Positions 1 to 11,357 are shown, numbered from the stretch's first letter. The stretch: DNA of 64,000 nt from Megaustenia siamemsis (GCA_032433765.1 JAVIAB010000102.1:15811232-15875231), one strand, 5' to 3'. Numbers and translations are program-made. Notes: a model not told the origin generated them from the letters alone.

Positions 1-697
1 TTTTACAATGACAGCTTGTCAAACCATCGATCAATCTCCTTAGTCGCCTTTTACGACATGCCTGGAAGGTCACAGTGTCACTATTCTTTACCTACAATGA
101 CACATGCTACCAACAAAAAGACCCTTCACAGTAAATGTGTAAAACTGATTATGTTGGTATGTCAGCACAAAGAGCACTATATTTTGAGTGTTTACAATGG
201 CCCAGTAACATATACCATCAATCATTTATCAACAGGCAAGATCAGTGACCCACAGCTGACCAAAATCTCACTTGACTTCAGATAGTCTACCCAGATACTG
301 TCTGCATCAAGATGAGATGAGGCTTATCATGTTGCCAACTGAGGTGGCATCTCTTGAAAAAGACTTATTTGCAAACCCTCTACAAGGGGGAGCATAAATC
401 TTCTATGGCAGAACTCAGGAAATAACAAAAAATTGTAGTCCGACACATCACTGTCCTAGAACTAACAGTACACATCAATCTTGTCACCCTATGGCATTAA
501 GATCATCATTATCACCATCAATTAATTTTGCATAAACATCAAATATCAACAATTTAGTCAAACAATTATTTTGGTACTTGGAACAATTTGGCAGAGATGA
601 ACAATAGAAAAATGTGTTAGAATAAGGTTAGTTATTGGTGGTGAACATACAAACAAACAAACATTTATTACTATGGTGAAGCTCTGAGGCAAGGGAC
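1..697. other. No recognisable gene
   Basis: AT-rich sequence. The only open frame of note (16-285, 89 codons on the plus strand) has no domain or composition I recognise. No tandem repeat, TIR or tRNA-like box was seen. It is probably intergenic or old repeat sequence. Confidence 0.5.
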
Positions 698-734
698 ATG
701 CACAAAATGGTGCAGGAACATGTGAATATTAACT

Positions 735-925
735 GTCTATCTATTGACCTTTCGAGCCGTAACCGGCCCATAGGGCGTAGACCAAGATACACCTTCTCCT
801 ATATGAATTTTTGTTCTAGCAGTTTTCTTTTAAAGATATTTTATCAAATCTCGCCATCTGTCTCTGTTCTGTGCAAGCAGTTCTATCTCATTGAGGGAGC
901 CGATTCCTGCTGCTCTTGAATATTA
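735..925 (-). mobile_element. Non-LTR retrotransposon C-terminal fragment
   Basis: Read on the minus strand this encodes a short stretch beginning IGSLNEIELLAQNRD, followed by a GACCAAGATAC/GGGCGTAGACC-type 3' region. The same sequence recurs in sense orientation at 17.93-18.23 kb, where the GKRKRGRP motif upstream identifies it as the end of a LINE endonuclease/reverse-transcriptase ORF. Only the extreme C-terminus and the 3' UTR are present, as expected for a 5'-truncated insertion. It is not functional. Confidence 0.7.
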
Positions 926-1083
926 ACTGTACTTAACAAATTATGAGAAATCAAATATTTATGGGTAATTTCCAAAGCAAATATAGAAAAAAAACACAGT
1001 ACAGATTTCTTACACACATTGAGAGGTCTCTGCGGAATATGGTGTTCCCTATTTAATGTTCTTCTTTTTTTTTTTCTGTATGC

Positions 1084-1500
1084 ATGCAATGGGTAGAGTC
1101 ATTGCAGAAGTCCAAAATATGTAAGGTCCCTTTTGTCTATGTCCCTGGACATACGGGAGTACAGGGAAATGAAAGAGCGGACAGGATGGCTAGCTGTGCT
1201 GGTGTTGAGGACGGGCAATCAATGGATCGGGCGGACATCATCAATGCCCTCCGAGATGTGGGAAGAGCACATGACTTCAGCAAACACAGATCCACGTCAC
1301 TTCTTGGGATGATGGAAATGGGAGTTAATGGGGCACAGCCAGAAATGAGAAACTTGGTGGGCGTGTAAGAAGACTTATCAACCAACATAGAACTTGAGTC
1401 ATCAGTCGCTGGACACTGCGGGACTTGCTGAGGAGGGGATCTGAGCACCTATGGACATGTTCAGAGTGCAATGATGATGACCCGCAAATAACTCAATAAT
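1084..1500 (+). pseudogene. LINE RNase H domain fragment, copy 1
   Basis: The plus-strand frame at 1084-1368 reads FVYVPGHTGVQGNERADRMA, the C-terminal signature of a retrotransposon-type RNase H (the H-x-G-x-x-GNE-x-AD motif). The catalytic N-terminal part of the domain is missing. A second copy lies at 14.26-14.63 kb and continues past the stop codon, so homology extends to about 1500. It derives from a non-LTR element whose ORF2 ends in RNase H. It is a 5'-truncated dead fragment; the frame ends soon after VGV at 1368. Confidence 0.8.
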
Positions 1501-1514
1501 ATTGTTTAGAGCTG

Positions 1515-1935
1515 ATGGCACATAGGACAGGCATTCTAGACTCTCCATGTCCAAAGATCTTGACTATTTACTGTCAGACTTTGCACTCAACCTCTGCCAG
1601 GAAAGCTGATGCCTGCTGTTATTTATTCTTGTCTCAGTGTTCTTTTTAGTGTTTCTCTAAGTGAGTCTCTGTTTTCCATTTGAGGGCTTGCTTTTAAATT
1701 CTCTTGTTGTCTCTTCTCATCACATGGCCAAGATAAGACCACTTTTTTTCTCTACATTATAAATGAATAATACAAAAATAATAAGATTATAAATGATATT
1801 GTTGGAAGCTTTGTCACTTCTCTTATTTCTGCACTAGTCTTGAAATCACTCTATGGTGTATGAAGTATTTTTCTGATGCATTTGTTTTCAAATACATCTA
1901 ATTTATTTTCTATTTCTTTAGTTTATTTCCCTGTG
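1515..1935 (-). mobile_element. LINE reverse-transcriptase C-terminal fragment, copy 1
   Basis: On the minus strand this diverged sequence matches 4020-4445 over about 400 bp. Shared blocks include TTATTTCTGCAC, CTTCTCATCACATGGCCAA and CTCAGTGTTCTTTTTA. The second copy preserves a basic KKKRT/RP-like stretch after a G-H-M-x-R-R-like stretch, typical of the region after the RT thumb in endonuclease/reverse-transcriptase LINEs. Frames are broken throughout, so it is an old, dead copy. Confidence 0.6.
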
Positions 1936-2344
1936 GTATAAATTACTCCATTTTTCCATTGACCAGAATCAAATTTTTTGGGTGATGTGTTTAGTGCCAT
2001 TCCTTCCCAGAAATACTCTAGTACCCATTTTTAGAAGCAGAGTGAACCCTGAAGCTTTGTCAGTATGAAAAAAATGTGTCATTTCTGGAAAGTGAAAAAG
2101 GATCCTTCTGATCACTGGCAAATGCATCAACTACCTAGTCATGGAAGCTTCATCCAAGGCAAAAAAAAAACATAAAATTATCTGTTGTTCATAATTTCTC
2201 TGTTGTCCTGTTATGTTTCTGCACCATTTATTTCAAGACATGTTCTGGTACCTTTTATGCTTATTTTAAACTTTATTTATTGAGAAACACAAATGTTGAA
2301 AGTAGAAAAAGTGCAGTCCTTTCTATGTAAAAAATGTATGGATC

Positions 2345-2682
2345 CTTGCTGGTAAAGGTAAAGTACGAGACTTGAATCGGTATCTTAGGACGAGAGTTTC
2401 CACCCATATGTGTTCAGCCGCCTATACAGAAGTGTTCGGAGACTTCTGGATAGTGCCGCTTCAGGCATCGAAACTCACGATGCGAGGTGGCATTCCTCAC
2501 CTTCTCAGAGTATTACCCTGCTACCCATTTCTACCAGCGGCTGGGTTGGCCGTGGGGGTATTTATTTCCCAACCATGAGTACTACCTACACTGCTTCCAG
2601 CGGGAATCGAACACAGGTTGTCCAAACGTTGGTAGCTTAGTCAGGTGGTTTTTCCAACTAGGCTATCGAGGCCCCCCCCACC
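2345..2682 (-). mobile_element. tRNA-derived SINE (family B)
   Basis: On the minus strand the sequence starts near 2680 with GCCTCGATAGCCTAGTTGG, an RNA polymerase III A-box (TAGCCTAGTTGG). It continues to a B-box, GTGTTCGATTCCC, and ends in GTACTTTACCTTTACC near 2345. Length and layout fit a tRNA-headed SINE with a body and a short 3' tail. The tail resembles that of SINE family A (9375-9623), suggesting the same LINE partner. Target-site duplications were not resolved. Confidence 0.75.
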
Positions 2683-2689
2683 ATCCTTG

Positions 2690-3100
2690 CTGGTGCTATG
2701 ATTATACTCTGTGTTGAGACTTTTCTTTGTCATCAGGAAAGAATATCTGGACACTCTGTGGCAAAAGAAAAGAAGTAAGACCAATAGAAAGCTCTACAAA
2801 GAACATTCAACAGAGAGGACTCAACTATGGGTTTAAGAACGAAACAAGACCTATCAGATGTGGTGATGGATCGTCAGTGGATATGTTCTAATGATGATGG
2901 TTCCACAAATGACAACATAACAAAAGTATAAAGATAATAAATGAGTGCTAACTGGATAAAACATTTGGTCACTAATTCAAGATGGGAAAAAAAAGATGAA
3001 TCAATCGTGTCTTGAGTGTGGTGTAATAGTAACATGGCATTAGTGTACATATTTTAACAAAACAACCGCACATGGGTGATTTGGTCTGCATCACATCAGG
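2690..3100. other. No recognisable gene
   Basis: About 2750-2920 may be a decayed LINE tail: it is purine-rich coding-like sequence ending in TAATGATGATGG, similar to other LINE 3' ends here. No readable domain remains. Confidence 0.35.
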
Positions 3101-3104
3101 CTGG

Positions 3105-3245
3105 CTCATTTTCCTTGGGGAAAAAAAAAATCTGGTAACCAGTTTTCATAGGCTGGGTTGGTCAAAAAAAACGTTCACTAAATCTGGAATTTGAATATGG
3201 AACCTTCTAGTCAGCAGTGAGTGAGCTAACCACTCATCTAGCACC
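3105..3245 (-). mobile_element. Degenerate SINE fragment
   Basis: This contains the family-A block AAAAAAAATCTGGTAACC, then GGCTGGGTTGG and, about 90 bp later, GAGCTAACCACTCATCTAGC, which on the minus strand resembles a degenerate A-box head. The B-box is mutated. It is an old copy. Further pieces of the same block lie near 2010-2060 and 3360-3400. Confidence 0.45.
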
Positions 3246-3249
3246 TCTT

Positions 3250-4019
3250 CAATGTGCTGTTAGTGACCATATTTATTTGAGCATTTTTTGTTTTATTTTT
3301 GAGCATTTCAATATTTTCAGGCAACATGGCTAGCACCATGCCAGATTGTCTCTCTCTCTCCCAGAAAAAAATCTGCTGACCCACTTAAAGCTTATTTGTC
3401 CAGGGGGGAAAGAAAACCTAACCTCCTGGTTTCAGTAAATCAGTTCCTTAATCACTGCTTCATCACAGCAAATCAGCAATTGAAATTTCCAAACAATCAT
3501 TACTTCAATGCACTAAAAAGTCAGTACTGATACCATTAAAAAGTCAGTTCATCAAATAACCAAGAAATCAGTTTTTAAAATCATTAAAAGTCATTACATC
3601 AAACCACAACAAAGTCATTATTTTAAATCACTAACAAGTCATTATTTCAAACTACCAAAATGATAGCAATTTCAAACCACTACTTCTAATATATTATGTC
3701 AAAAATAAAAAACATTCCTTTGCCATCATTGACGGGTGATTATGTCATTCACTTGCCGACCAGGAGGATGCAGATTTGACTCTCCACATCAGCAAAGTTC
3801 ATCTTCTGACTCACCCCACACAACTTTGGAGCTCATCAATTCTCTAGAGATACCAAATACCACTGTTCAGGTCTGCAATCAACTTTTTTTTTATTTGTAC
3901 AGATGTTGTTATTTCATTTGTTTACTTCCTACCAAACTAGATATCATTCCTCCTCAATTTTCCATGTTGTTACAACATATTCTAGCTACTTCCTTCTCAT
4001 TATATTGATCTGTCTATCT
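3250..4019. other. No recognisable gene; weak internal repeats
   Basis: AT-rich. Between about 3490 and 3690 the phrase AAGTCATTATTTCAAACCACTA recurs irregularly (3540s, 3580s, 3620s, 3650s), suggesting a very decayed short tandem repeat of about 35-40 bp. The open frame at 3736-4008 has no recognisable domain. Confidence 0.4.
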
Positions 4020-4445
4020 ATTGTCCTTTTGAGCCAAAGACAACACCTGGGGCAGAAATTCTAGTCCCTATCTGATGATCTTTAATATCAAGTGTCAGGA
4101 CCTGCATTGTATTCTCAACACATGTCCCTGTTCCTGGCAAGCTTCTCAACCTTGGCCAGGAAACTGATGTTGCTTCTTACCTCAGTGTTCTTTTTAATCT
4201 TTCTATAGGTCTACCTCTTTTTCTTTACCCTCTGGTTTCCATTTCAGGCAATGCTTTGAGATTCTTTTGTTTCTTCTCATCACATGGCCAACATATGATC
4301 ACCTTCTTTTTATTATGGGTGATATTTTGTTATGCTTTGTCATTTACCTTATTTCTGCACAAGTCTTGAATTCATTCATGGTTCATCAAATATTTTTCTG
4401 AGGCATTTCTTTTCAAATGGATCTAATTTACCCTTCGATTTATAA
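4020..4445 (-). mobile_element. LINE reverse-transcriptase C-terminal fragment, copy 2
   Basis: A diverged duplicate of 1515-1935 on the same strand. The minus strand contains a GHVMRR-like block followed by GKEKE/RP-like basic codons and a terminal ORF region, as in the C-terminus of endonuclease/reverse-transcriptase LINEs. Multiple frameshifts and stops are present, so it is a dead copy. Confidence 0.6.
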
Positions 4446-4544
4446 CACCAAAAAAATGGTGATTGTTTTCTAATGATGTTGGTATAATGCTTTCTTTTGA
4501 TTGTTATGTATGAACTTTCACTTCATTTGCTTGTTAGTTATTGA

Positions 4545-4970
4545 CTTTCACTTGATTTGTTGTTAGTTATTGACTTTCAGTATAGTAGACAAACAAATGA
4601 AAAGACAGTTAGAGGCCACAGAGATGGGATTTCTCAGAAGAATGTCGAAAGTTTCCTGGACAGCTAAAAAGACCAACGAGGAAATTCTCAAAGAGGCCAA
4701 CACAAAAAGGAAGCTCCTAAAAACATCAGAAAGAAACAATCAACATTTTTCAGGCACATCATAAGAAGAGGAAAGCTCAAATACTTGGTTAAAACAGGGA
4801 AATACAGGGAGAGAGATTGCTGATCCAAATAGAGAAAATACTAGATAGTTTGGTGTCATGGCATAGAAAACTGTCAACAACATAATTGATATACTATAGA
4901 TTGAAAATTTTGGAAGGATATGATCGCCTACACCAATTGGTATGGCACATGATGATGATGAATACTGTCT
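4545..4970 (+). pseudogene. LINE endonuclease/RT C-terminal fragment
   Basis: The frame at 4570-4764 encodes NKQ-like then KRQLEATEMGFLRRM, KVSWTAKKTNEEIL and KEANTKRKLL. This is the region just after the RT palm/thumb in RTE- or craniofacial-development-protein-2-like LINEs (consensus LEATEMWFLRRML...SWT). A frameshift near 4745 breaks the frame. Homology resumes as an RRGKL-like stretch, then a DRLHQLVWH-like end followed by (GATGAT)n at about 4950. The 3' tail (TAYGATCGCCTAC...GATGATGAT) is shared with 7.1 kb and, in reverse, with 47.0 kb. The copy is 5'-truncated and inactive. Confidence 0.8.
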
Positions 4971-5339
4971 ACACCTGGATAATTGAATTAACAACTGGTA
5001 AACCCGGCAAAGGTAGCTGTGACATGGTTTACCCTAAACAACCATACTGTCAACAGACCTACAACATTCGTGAGCATGGGTTCACAGGTTGTTGTGAGAA
5101 GGGCCTCTCAGCACTGAGGGAAATGATGGACCGTGAACAGTATCTTCTTGTCCTCTTATACCAAGGACAACTGGTTTCAATTATTGAGCAGGCACTGATG
5201 ATTCTAACTCTCAGCCACACGCAGACTGAAACAGATGTAAAATAAGGTCATGGACATCAAACTTGGATGCACAAAAGCCACACCATGCCAAGGCAATGCA
5301 GTATCTCCTCAATTTTCCCACAATCACAGAGAGAATAAA

Positions 5340-5605
5340 TATGCCCAGAACAGTGGTTGGTGAACTGGACTACAAAGGACAAGGGGTAGGGTTCGATCCC
5401 AACCGACAGTTTCCAGGTTCACCCGGCCTTAAAATGGGTACCGGATTTTTTTTCTGGGAAAGTAAAGAAGCACGGGCGTAATGCCAACCACTCTACCCCA
5501 AAAATCATGTGTTGAAGGTCTGTAAAATATATGGTCACTAACACCATAATTCACTATACGCCACTTGGCGTGACAGGGGAACTTTACTTTTTTTTTTTAA
5601 CATGG
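5340..5605 (+). mobile_element. tRNA-derived SINE (family A), 5'-truncated
   Basis: The sequence begins inside the head at CAGTGGTTGGTGAACTGG, keeps the B-box GGTTCGATCCC at about 5391, then the family body (CCGGATTTTTTTTCTGGGAAA, ACCCCAAAAATCATGTG, GGTCTGTAAAATATATGGTC). It ends in AACTTTACTTTTTTTTTT near 5598. It matches 20523-20785 closely but lacks the first ~25 bp including most of the A-box, so it is probably transcriptionally silent. Confidence 0.85.
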
Positions 5606-5924
5606 CTATTATCATGGATGGCACAGGCTGAGGACATTGTTCTACAGATTTGTCCATGGGGAAACATTGAATATGGGGAAGAGTGGATTCGGGTGCCTGC
5701 AGAGTGCCCTATGTCCTTCGCATCACATTGAATAGAGAATGCAAGCAAGAAAATCATGTGTTAAGAAGGAAGAGTTGCAGGTCTTGACCTATGACAATTC
5801 AGTCCATGAAGATTGACACGAATGGGTTCACTGACCTTGTTGGAGCTCATGGAGTTTCATGGTTCAGGTCAAAGAATTGTAAAGAAGGATAGTGGTGCTT
5901 TCACAATAACTACAAGTTGTTTGA

Positions 5925-6345
5925 TTATGGTTATGGAAGGCCCTGGTATCACTGCAAACAAATTAAAATCCATAATTTCTCATCCGCCCGAGCCAGTGGA
6001 ATTATCTGAATTAATATCTCATCTCCTAAACAAAGAAAGGTAGCTGCAGTCCCCATCATAGCAGTCTCAGCACATGCCAAAAAACATAAGGTGAAACGCA
6101 CAGAAAGTGAACACAGCCATCCGTTCCCCATCATATGATATTATTATTTATCGTAAGCAATCGGAATATCAAAACATGAACAAAACAGATGAAACGCACA
6201 GCTCATGGTGTGCACAGAGCACTTAACTCAGTAGCTCCAGCAGCAAGCCAGACTTGGAATATGAGGAAACTGCAACAAGGAACACTTTTCAGACCTTTAA
6301 CAGTTCCTGCCACCTATCCACCTTATTGACTGGAAGTCAAGTAGT
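5925..6345 (-). mobile_element. Dispersed repeat family D, copy 1
   Basis: On the minus strand this matches the plus-strand copies at 26.43-27.02 kb and 39.33-39.95 kb. Shared blocks include GGTGGATAGGTGGCAGGAAC, TTTCCTCATATTCCAAGTC, AGCTACTGAGTTAAGTGCTC and GCAGTGATACCAGGGCCTTC. No long ORF is conserved between copies, so it is non-coding and non-autonomous. The target-site duplication of the 39-kb copy shows that the family is mobile. Confidence 0.8.
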
Positions 6346-6433
6346 TTTATCCTTGATTGATTATCAGTAGAAACACAACCTACAACTCAAGTGTACTTTC
6401 TGAGTGATATGATGAGCATGCTCGGGAAAATCA

Positions 6434-6617
6434 GCTGACAGCCTGGCTGGAAAACCTGCCGTGGATGACGGACATGTAAGCTGACAACCTGGCAGGAACA
6501 GCTGCCATGGATGGTGGGCATGTAAGCTGACAACCTGGCTGGAACAGCTGCCATGGATAGGCGAACATGTAAGCTGACAACCTGACTGGAACAGCTGCCA
6601 TGGGTGGTGGGCATGCA
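6434..6617 (+). repeat. Short minisatellite, 46-47-bp unit x4
   Basis: CTGACAACCTGGCTGGAAC starts recur at 6434, 6481, 6527 and 6574. The units share ACAGCTGCCATGGATGG and GGGCATGTAAG. Open frames on the minus strand here are by-products of the repeat. Confidence 0.9.
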
Positions 6618-6934
6618 ATGGACTGGGCTGATATTTCAGAAAGCCCTCAGGGAGATAGAGCACGCTGATGACTCAATCAATGATCATGCATCTACAACCA
6701 TGTTCAGACCACACAGACATCAGGTCAATACTGGAGATGTCAGAAAAGAGTGCTATGCTGTGAAGCAACAAAAATAATAAATCAACACAGAAATGGAGTT
6801 GTCAGTATCTGAACACTAAGGACATAGTGGGTAGGAGATCTGAGTACTTATGGACGTATGCAATGTGCAATGAGGATGATCTGTCTAAACTAAACTGAAT
6901 TAGATCTGCTAATAATTATTAATAATGAGAAGAG

Positions 6935-7145
6935 AACAACTGGAATATATTGTAACAACTGGAAAAATTGAGGAACGAAGAGACAGAGGGAAGCAAAGAG
7001 AAAAAATAATAGACAGCTTAAAAGAATGGCTTGGCAGAAGGTCAACAACAGAAATGATAAATAGCTGCTGAGATCGAAAGTTGTGGAGAGACATGATCAC
7101 CTACGCCAACAGGCCCGGTACTTGATGATGATGATGATGAATAAT
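6935..7145 (+). mobile_element. LINE 3' end with (GAT)n tail
   Basis: Plus-strand codons read T-G-K-I-E-E-R-R-D-R-G-K-Q-R-E, then DSLKEWLGR-like sequence. The ending TGGAGAGACATGATCACCTA is followed by CGCCAACAGGCCCGG and (GATGAT)n. This is the same LINE C-terminus and simple-repeat tail as at 4.9 kb and, reversed, 47.0 kb. In-frame stops make it a dead fragment. Confidence 0.75.
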
Positions 7146-7760
7146 TATTATTATCATGTGCCTTGATCATTTTCCTTGGACATCAAATCTTCACTGTTCA
7201 TCAACTATTGGTGTCTACATGTAGAGAAAGGGTTACATTCCGTGGTTTATTTCCTATTGGTGAAAATTATAAAAAGAATATAAACCTGAACTTGTCATAC
7301 TTAACATCACTGGGAATGTTAGATTTAGTTCCAGTCTAAATCTTCTCTAGAAAGATCTCATAAATTAGATAAAGCTACAAAAGATAGTTCCTTTACATGT
7401 GTCCCTGATTAGAAATCACATTTCTTAATCCAGTCCCCATTTTAAAACCATAAACATGTCCACACTTTGTGTTATCAATTTTTGTTTTCCAAGCCATCTT
7501 TTCAATATGCCCAAAAGATCATTTATTGCTCTTCTCTTAAGACAAGATTTCACAATGAACACCATAATAAAATACTGAATAGACTTCACAAAAAAGAAAC
7601 TTCAAGGTGTCTAAGTAAGATAACACTTCATCATTAATCAGACAAGACTGTCAGATAGAAATCATGAAATCTTATTTTAAACATATTGTAATTGTTAAGC
7701 TTATTATTAAGTCAGATAAATTTTCAATCTTAGCCCAGTACCAAGGATATAAATCTGTTG
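7146..7760. other. No recognisable gene
   Basis: AT-rich sequence without a credible coding frame, TIR, A/B-box or tandem structure. Confidence 0.5.
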
Positions 7761-7763
7761 AAA

Positions 7764-7912
7764 ACAATTCTTAGGCCCACGTATACCTGTTGCATACAAT
7801 TCTCAAACTCACATGTACCTGTTTCATACAATTCACAGACCCATATGTATCTATTCCATACAATTCTCAGACCCATATAAAATTGTTGCAAACAAATCTC
7901 ATACTCTTATAT
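7764..7912 (+). repeat. Decayed ~34-bp tandem repeat x4
   Basis: CATACAATTCTCAGACCCA-type phrases recur every ~34 bp with an ATGTACCTGTT spacer. The copies are diverged, so this is an old short array. Confidence 0.75.
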
Positions 7913-8189
7913 TTGTATTTGTTGTCAGCTTGGCTACAGCAATGTTGAACCTACTAAGGTTACAGACTAGTAAGCCGTACAACCTGTATCTTGTACACAC
8001 TGCCTTGTGGGGGTCCTGAGAGAGGGAATGGCTATAGGAGTAAACCCCAGACAAAAAATCTGGAGTGGAGACCCTAAGGAAGTTAGTGATCGACAGTCAG
8101 ATTGATGCTACATGTAACACAGTTTTCTTTCTGAATAACTCAGTGGGATAAAAGGGGAGATCTATCTATCTATCTTTCGTTCACCTGAA

Positions 8190-8565
8190 GTATTGTCTAT
8201 ATCGGCAATGTTGTTTCCTGTATAAATTTTACAGTCTTTTGTAATTCTTGCAGTGGCCCATATAGTCTTGTCTGTAGTGTTGTATCTATGAGCCAATGGA
8301 TTTTCCTCAGTCTACTATATTCAGTGCAGTCTTGAAGTATTTGTTCAGCAGTTTGGGGCACCTGTCCACATGTACAAGTTGTTGAGGTGCCGATCTTGAA
8401 TTTTGTATACATGTGATTGTGGAGTCAATTGTGGTCCTGTGCTGAGGCGTATAATGATAACTTGTTCATATCTATTCATATTATGAAAGGTATCCTGATT
8501 TGGGGCTTGTGGTCCTCTGATTGGGGAGATGAGTCCTAGGCAACACAGAATCTCCATAACCTAGT
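8190..8565 (-). pseudogene. LINE ORF2 C-terminus after RNase H
   Basis: Two overlapping minus-strand frames together read RYEQVIIIRL...TGP, then MYTKFKIGTSTTCTCGQ, TAEQILQDCTEYSRLR and a KTVKFIQETTLPI end. The pattern RDQVIILRLRTGHNR / CxC / HxLQDCP is the conserved tail of LINE ORF2 proteins carrying RNase H, and is seen more intact at 45.05-45.57 kb. A frameshift near 8400 and lost residues make it non-functional. The upstream RNase H domain is absent or unreadable. Confidence 0.8.
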
Positions 8566-8569
8566 CCTG

Positions 8570-9359
8570 GTGTGTATTATGGAGAGGGCATTTTGTTTAT
8601 GTCCTTGAGTGACCTACTATTTGGGCAGTTTTTGATAAAGACCCAAATAATTTGTTGCGAGTGTTGCTTTCCTATCCACAATACTGTGTGACTGGTAACC
8701 AACCTATTTACATTCCAAATGGTTATGTCATACAGGTAGGGATGGAGTCCTATGTGCATGAAAGCAATATGTTCATACCTTGTGAGGACAGTGAACCCAA
8801 ATGGACTATGAGATAATTTTCGCTGGCAATATTAATTTCAGTCCAGTCGGTGCCTGATCAAGTTCAAGACCACAGGGAAGTGACTTATTTCCCTTGTTTG
8901 AGAGTCTGGCTTATTATCGCCATGTGGCTAGATTTCTGTGTATATTCCTATATATATTTTTGTGTTGTTATTTGTTGTTCCAGCTGAAGACCTTTTTTGG
9001 CAGAAAGATCTTTTTGCTTCTTTTCCTTTATTTAAACATTTTAATTATTATCATCAGCTTGACAGCAGCTTCACATTTCTACTCATCTTGATGCTTTTAC
9101 TTTTTACTGTCTCCAACTGACTGGATTCTTTGTCTGGAACTCTGACCCTCTGTTCCTGACAGTGATATGTATCTCTCTCTTCATAGGCTTGACTCTCTCT
9201 GATTATATTCAAATATAACTTCAGCCCATCTAGTATTGGCTGTTTAATCCAAATAGTCATTAACTAAAATGCTTGCACTTCATTGGTGACTCTCTGAGAG
9301 ATGACTGTATTTACACTGTATAGCACAGTACCCCCACAACTACTCCTACTGAGTTGATG
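8570..9359. other. No recognisable gene
   Basis: 8570-8880 may be further decayed upstream parts of the minus-strand LINE. 8890-9260 contains T-rich plus-strand frames without recognisable domains. Confidence 0.35.
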
Positions 9360-9638
9360 CAACACCTAGTGGTAAAGAAAAAGGTAAAGTGCCCCCCGTC
9401 ACGCCAAGTGGTGTATAGGGAATATTGACCATCGATTTTACAGACCTTCGGCATATGATTTTTGGGGTAATGTGGTCAGTATTATGCATGTGCCGCTTTA
9501 CTTTCCCAGAAAAAAAATCCGGTACCCATTAAAGGCTGGGTGAACCCGGAAGCCGTCGGTTGGGATCGAACCCTACCTGTCCTTTGTAGTCCAGTTCACT
9601 AAACACTGAGCTATCGCGGCTCCCAACACCAAGTGGTA
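9360..9638 (-). mobile_element. tRNA-derived SINE (family A) with TSD
   Basis: The body is 9375-9623 on the minus strand: A-box GATAGCTCAGTGTTTAG, B-box GGTTCGATCCC, then the family body and a 3' end CACTTTACCTTTTTC. It is flanked by a 15-bp target-site duplication, CAACACCTAGTGGTA (9360-9374) and CAACACCAAGTGGTA (9624-9638), with one mismatch. That proves retrotransposition and gives exact ends. It is complete in length. Confidence 0.93.
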
Positions 9639-9639
9639 T

Positions 9640-10065
9640 CTGAATGTATTGATTTATAGAAGCAGACATCTGAATTTTGTGGTTAGGAAAACAAGACTTG
9701 CTACAAACTGTTGTGGTCCTCTTCAAACACTGCCACACTACAACACATTGAATGATCTCTCGATTTAGAAAGCCTATAATTAAATTTGCATATTATTTTC
9801 AAAACTAAAAACCAGCTTACAAATAAGCTGACAAATCACATTCTTAACATAAAATAAGATGTAACTTATTAAATATGTGAACAGTTGTCAACATAGCAAA
9901 AATATTTTATCTAAAGAAATAGACATACGATGCAACAAGGAAAACCAAATAATGGGACAGCTATGCTATACTTCAACACAAAGCAATATCTATTACCACC
10001 AAGAAACATCTTATGCAGAGTATCTAATTCCATCATTGTGATATGAATACCTTATATAGTCACTT
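9640..10065. other. No recognisable gene
   Basis: AT-rich, no supported feature. Confidence 0.5.
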
Positions 10066-10069
10066 ACGA

Positions 10070-10500
10070 CTAAGAATAAAAGAAAGCTTGATACAACAGA
10101 GATGAGATGTCTGAAGAAAGTACTTGGAGTAACCAAAAGACAGATATGATATTATAAGTGAAAGAGTAGGCATTGAACCAATTCTAAGCCACATACAGAA
10201 ATAACAAAGAAACTGCTTTGTTCATCTAGAAAGAATGCCATATTATTCCTTACTCTACAAAGCATATGTTAAAAGAGGAGAAAGGAGAAGAGCAAGAGGC
10301 AGACCTAGAGTAAGATGGAGAGTCAACATCAAAGAAAAGCTACAACAGAATCAACTGACAATGAGTGAAGATGCCAAAAGAGCAAGAACCAGAACTCTGT
10401 ATCTCCATCAACATCCGAATGGGTACAAGAGGAAGTCAAGAGAGAACAAGAAAGAAGCACAACTATCTGCTTTAAAAAAAACCAAATAAAACGCAAACAT
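10070..10500 (+). pseudogene. LINE RT C-terminal fragment
   Basis: Early codons read KLDTTEMRCLKKVLGVTKRD-like; after frame changes the frame at 10235-10489 gives MPYYSLLYKAYVKRGERRR, ARGRPRVRW and NIKEKLQQNQ. The order (T)TEM-R-x-L-K-x-x-LGV, then ER-M-P-Y, then R-RGRPR-x-RW is typical of the C-terminus of another endonuclease/reverse-transcriptase LINE family, distinct from that at 4.6 kb. Several frame breaks are visible, so it is dead. Confidence 0.75.
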
Positions 10501-11190
10501 TGATTAACCATGCTTGTCAACATCATTTATAGTTTCAACAATCAACTATTCAAGTATATTTTTAAAAAACCACAGTCAGTCTAATGAACACTGACACAAA
10601 TAACTTCAATCAACTTGAACACAAAAGTTGCTGTCAATGAATGTACACATTAATATTTATTTAAATTATACATTTGTACATCATTAATGTGTAGAAATAA
10701 ATATAAATAAATATTGCTGACAATGATAAAAAACAGTAGACCTTGAAATGCAATAGGAAAAAAACAAAATAAATCAATGCCAAAACTGGTATATTCACAC
10801 AAGATAATGAAGACAAAATAGCTTTTGTCAAAATGTGATTTTCTTCATTCTGACTTCTTCAAATAAAATGTTATGTATGAGCATGCCCAAGTGAATACAG
10901 AAAAATGTTCATTGAATTAGTTGTTCACATTGGATCAAATGTCTTCAGAAGCTGCTATAGTGTAATTGTAAAAAGTACGCTATACCAAGCTGGCAACCCA
11001 GTGTGAATGTTGTGAGAGCTGCACCTCAAGTTTGCAAAAAACTTCTGTGGTTTACACAGCCACCAAATAAAATCAAGAACAGAGGAGCAGAGTTCATGCT
11101 CTGAGTGAAGATCAAAGAATGTTGCCTTGCAACGGAGATTGTACTGAAGGTGATGTCAGTCCAAAATTGCTGTCATTCATCAAAGGAGTG
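10501..11190. other. No recognisable gene
   Basis: AT-rich. An ATTTATTTAAATTATACATTTGTACATCATTAATGTG stretch (10655-10692) has local palindromic character but no clear element ends. Confidence 0.45.
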
Positions 11191-11192
11191 GA

Positions 11193-11357
11193 GTGACACA
11201 GCATTATAATGATAATTAATTTGGTATTGTTGTCACTGCTGTGACAAGTGGCACAGCATTATAATGATAATTAATTTGGTATTGCTGTCACTGCTGTGAC
11301 AAGTGGCACAGCATTATAATGATAATTAATTTGGTATTGCTGTTGCTGCTGTGACAC
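11193..11357 (+). repeat. Tandem triplication, 55-bp unit x3
   Basis: GTGRCACAGCATTATAATG starts at 11193, 11248 and 11303. The units are nearly identical over 55 bp, so this looks like a recent small expansion. Confidence 0.95.

Noticed and set aside
8967..9120. Similarity to 28030-28190 (TCATCAGCTTGACAGCAGCT-like block)
   Set aside because: Only short patches match (CAGCTTCACATTT, ATGCTTTTAC). It may be a common LINE 5' remnant but is too weak to annotate.
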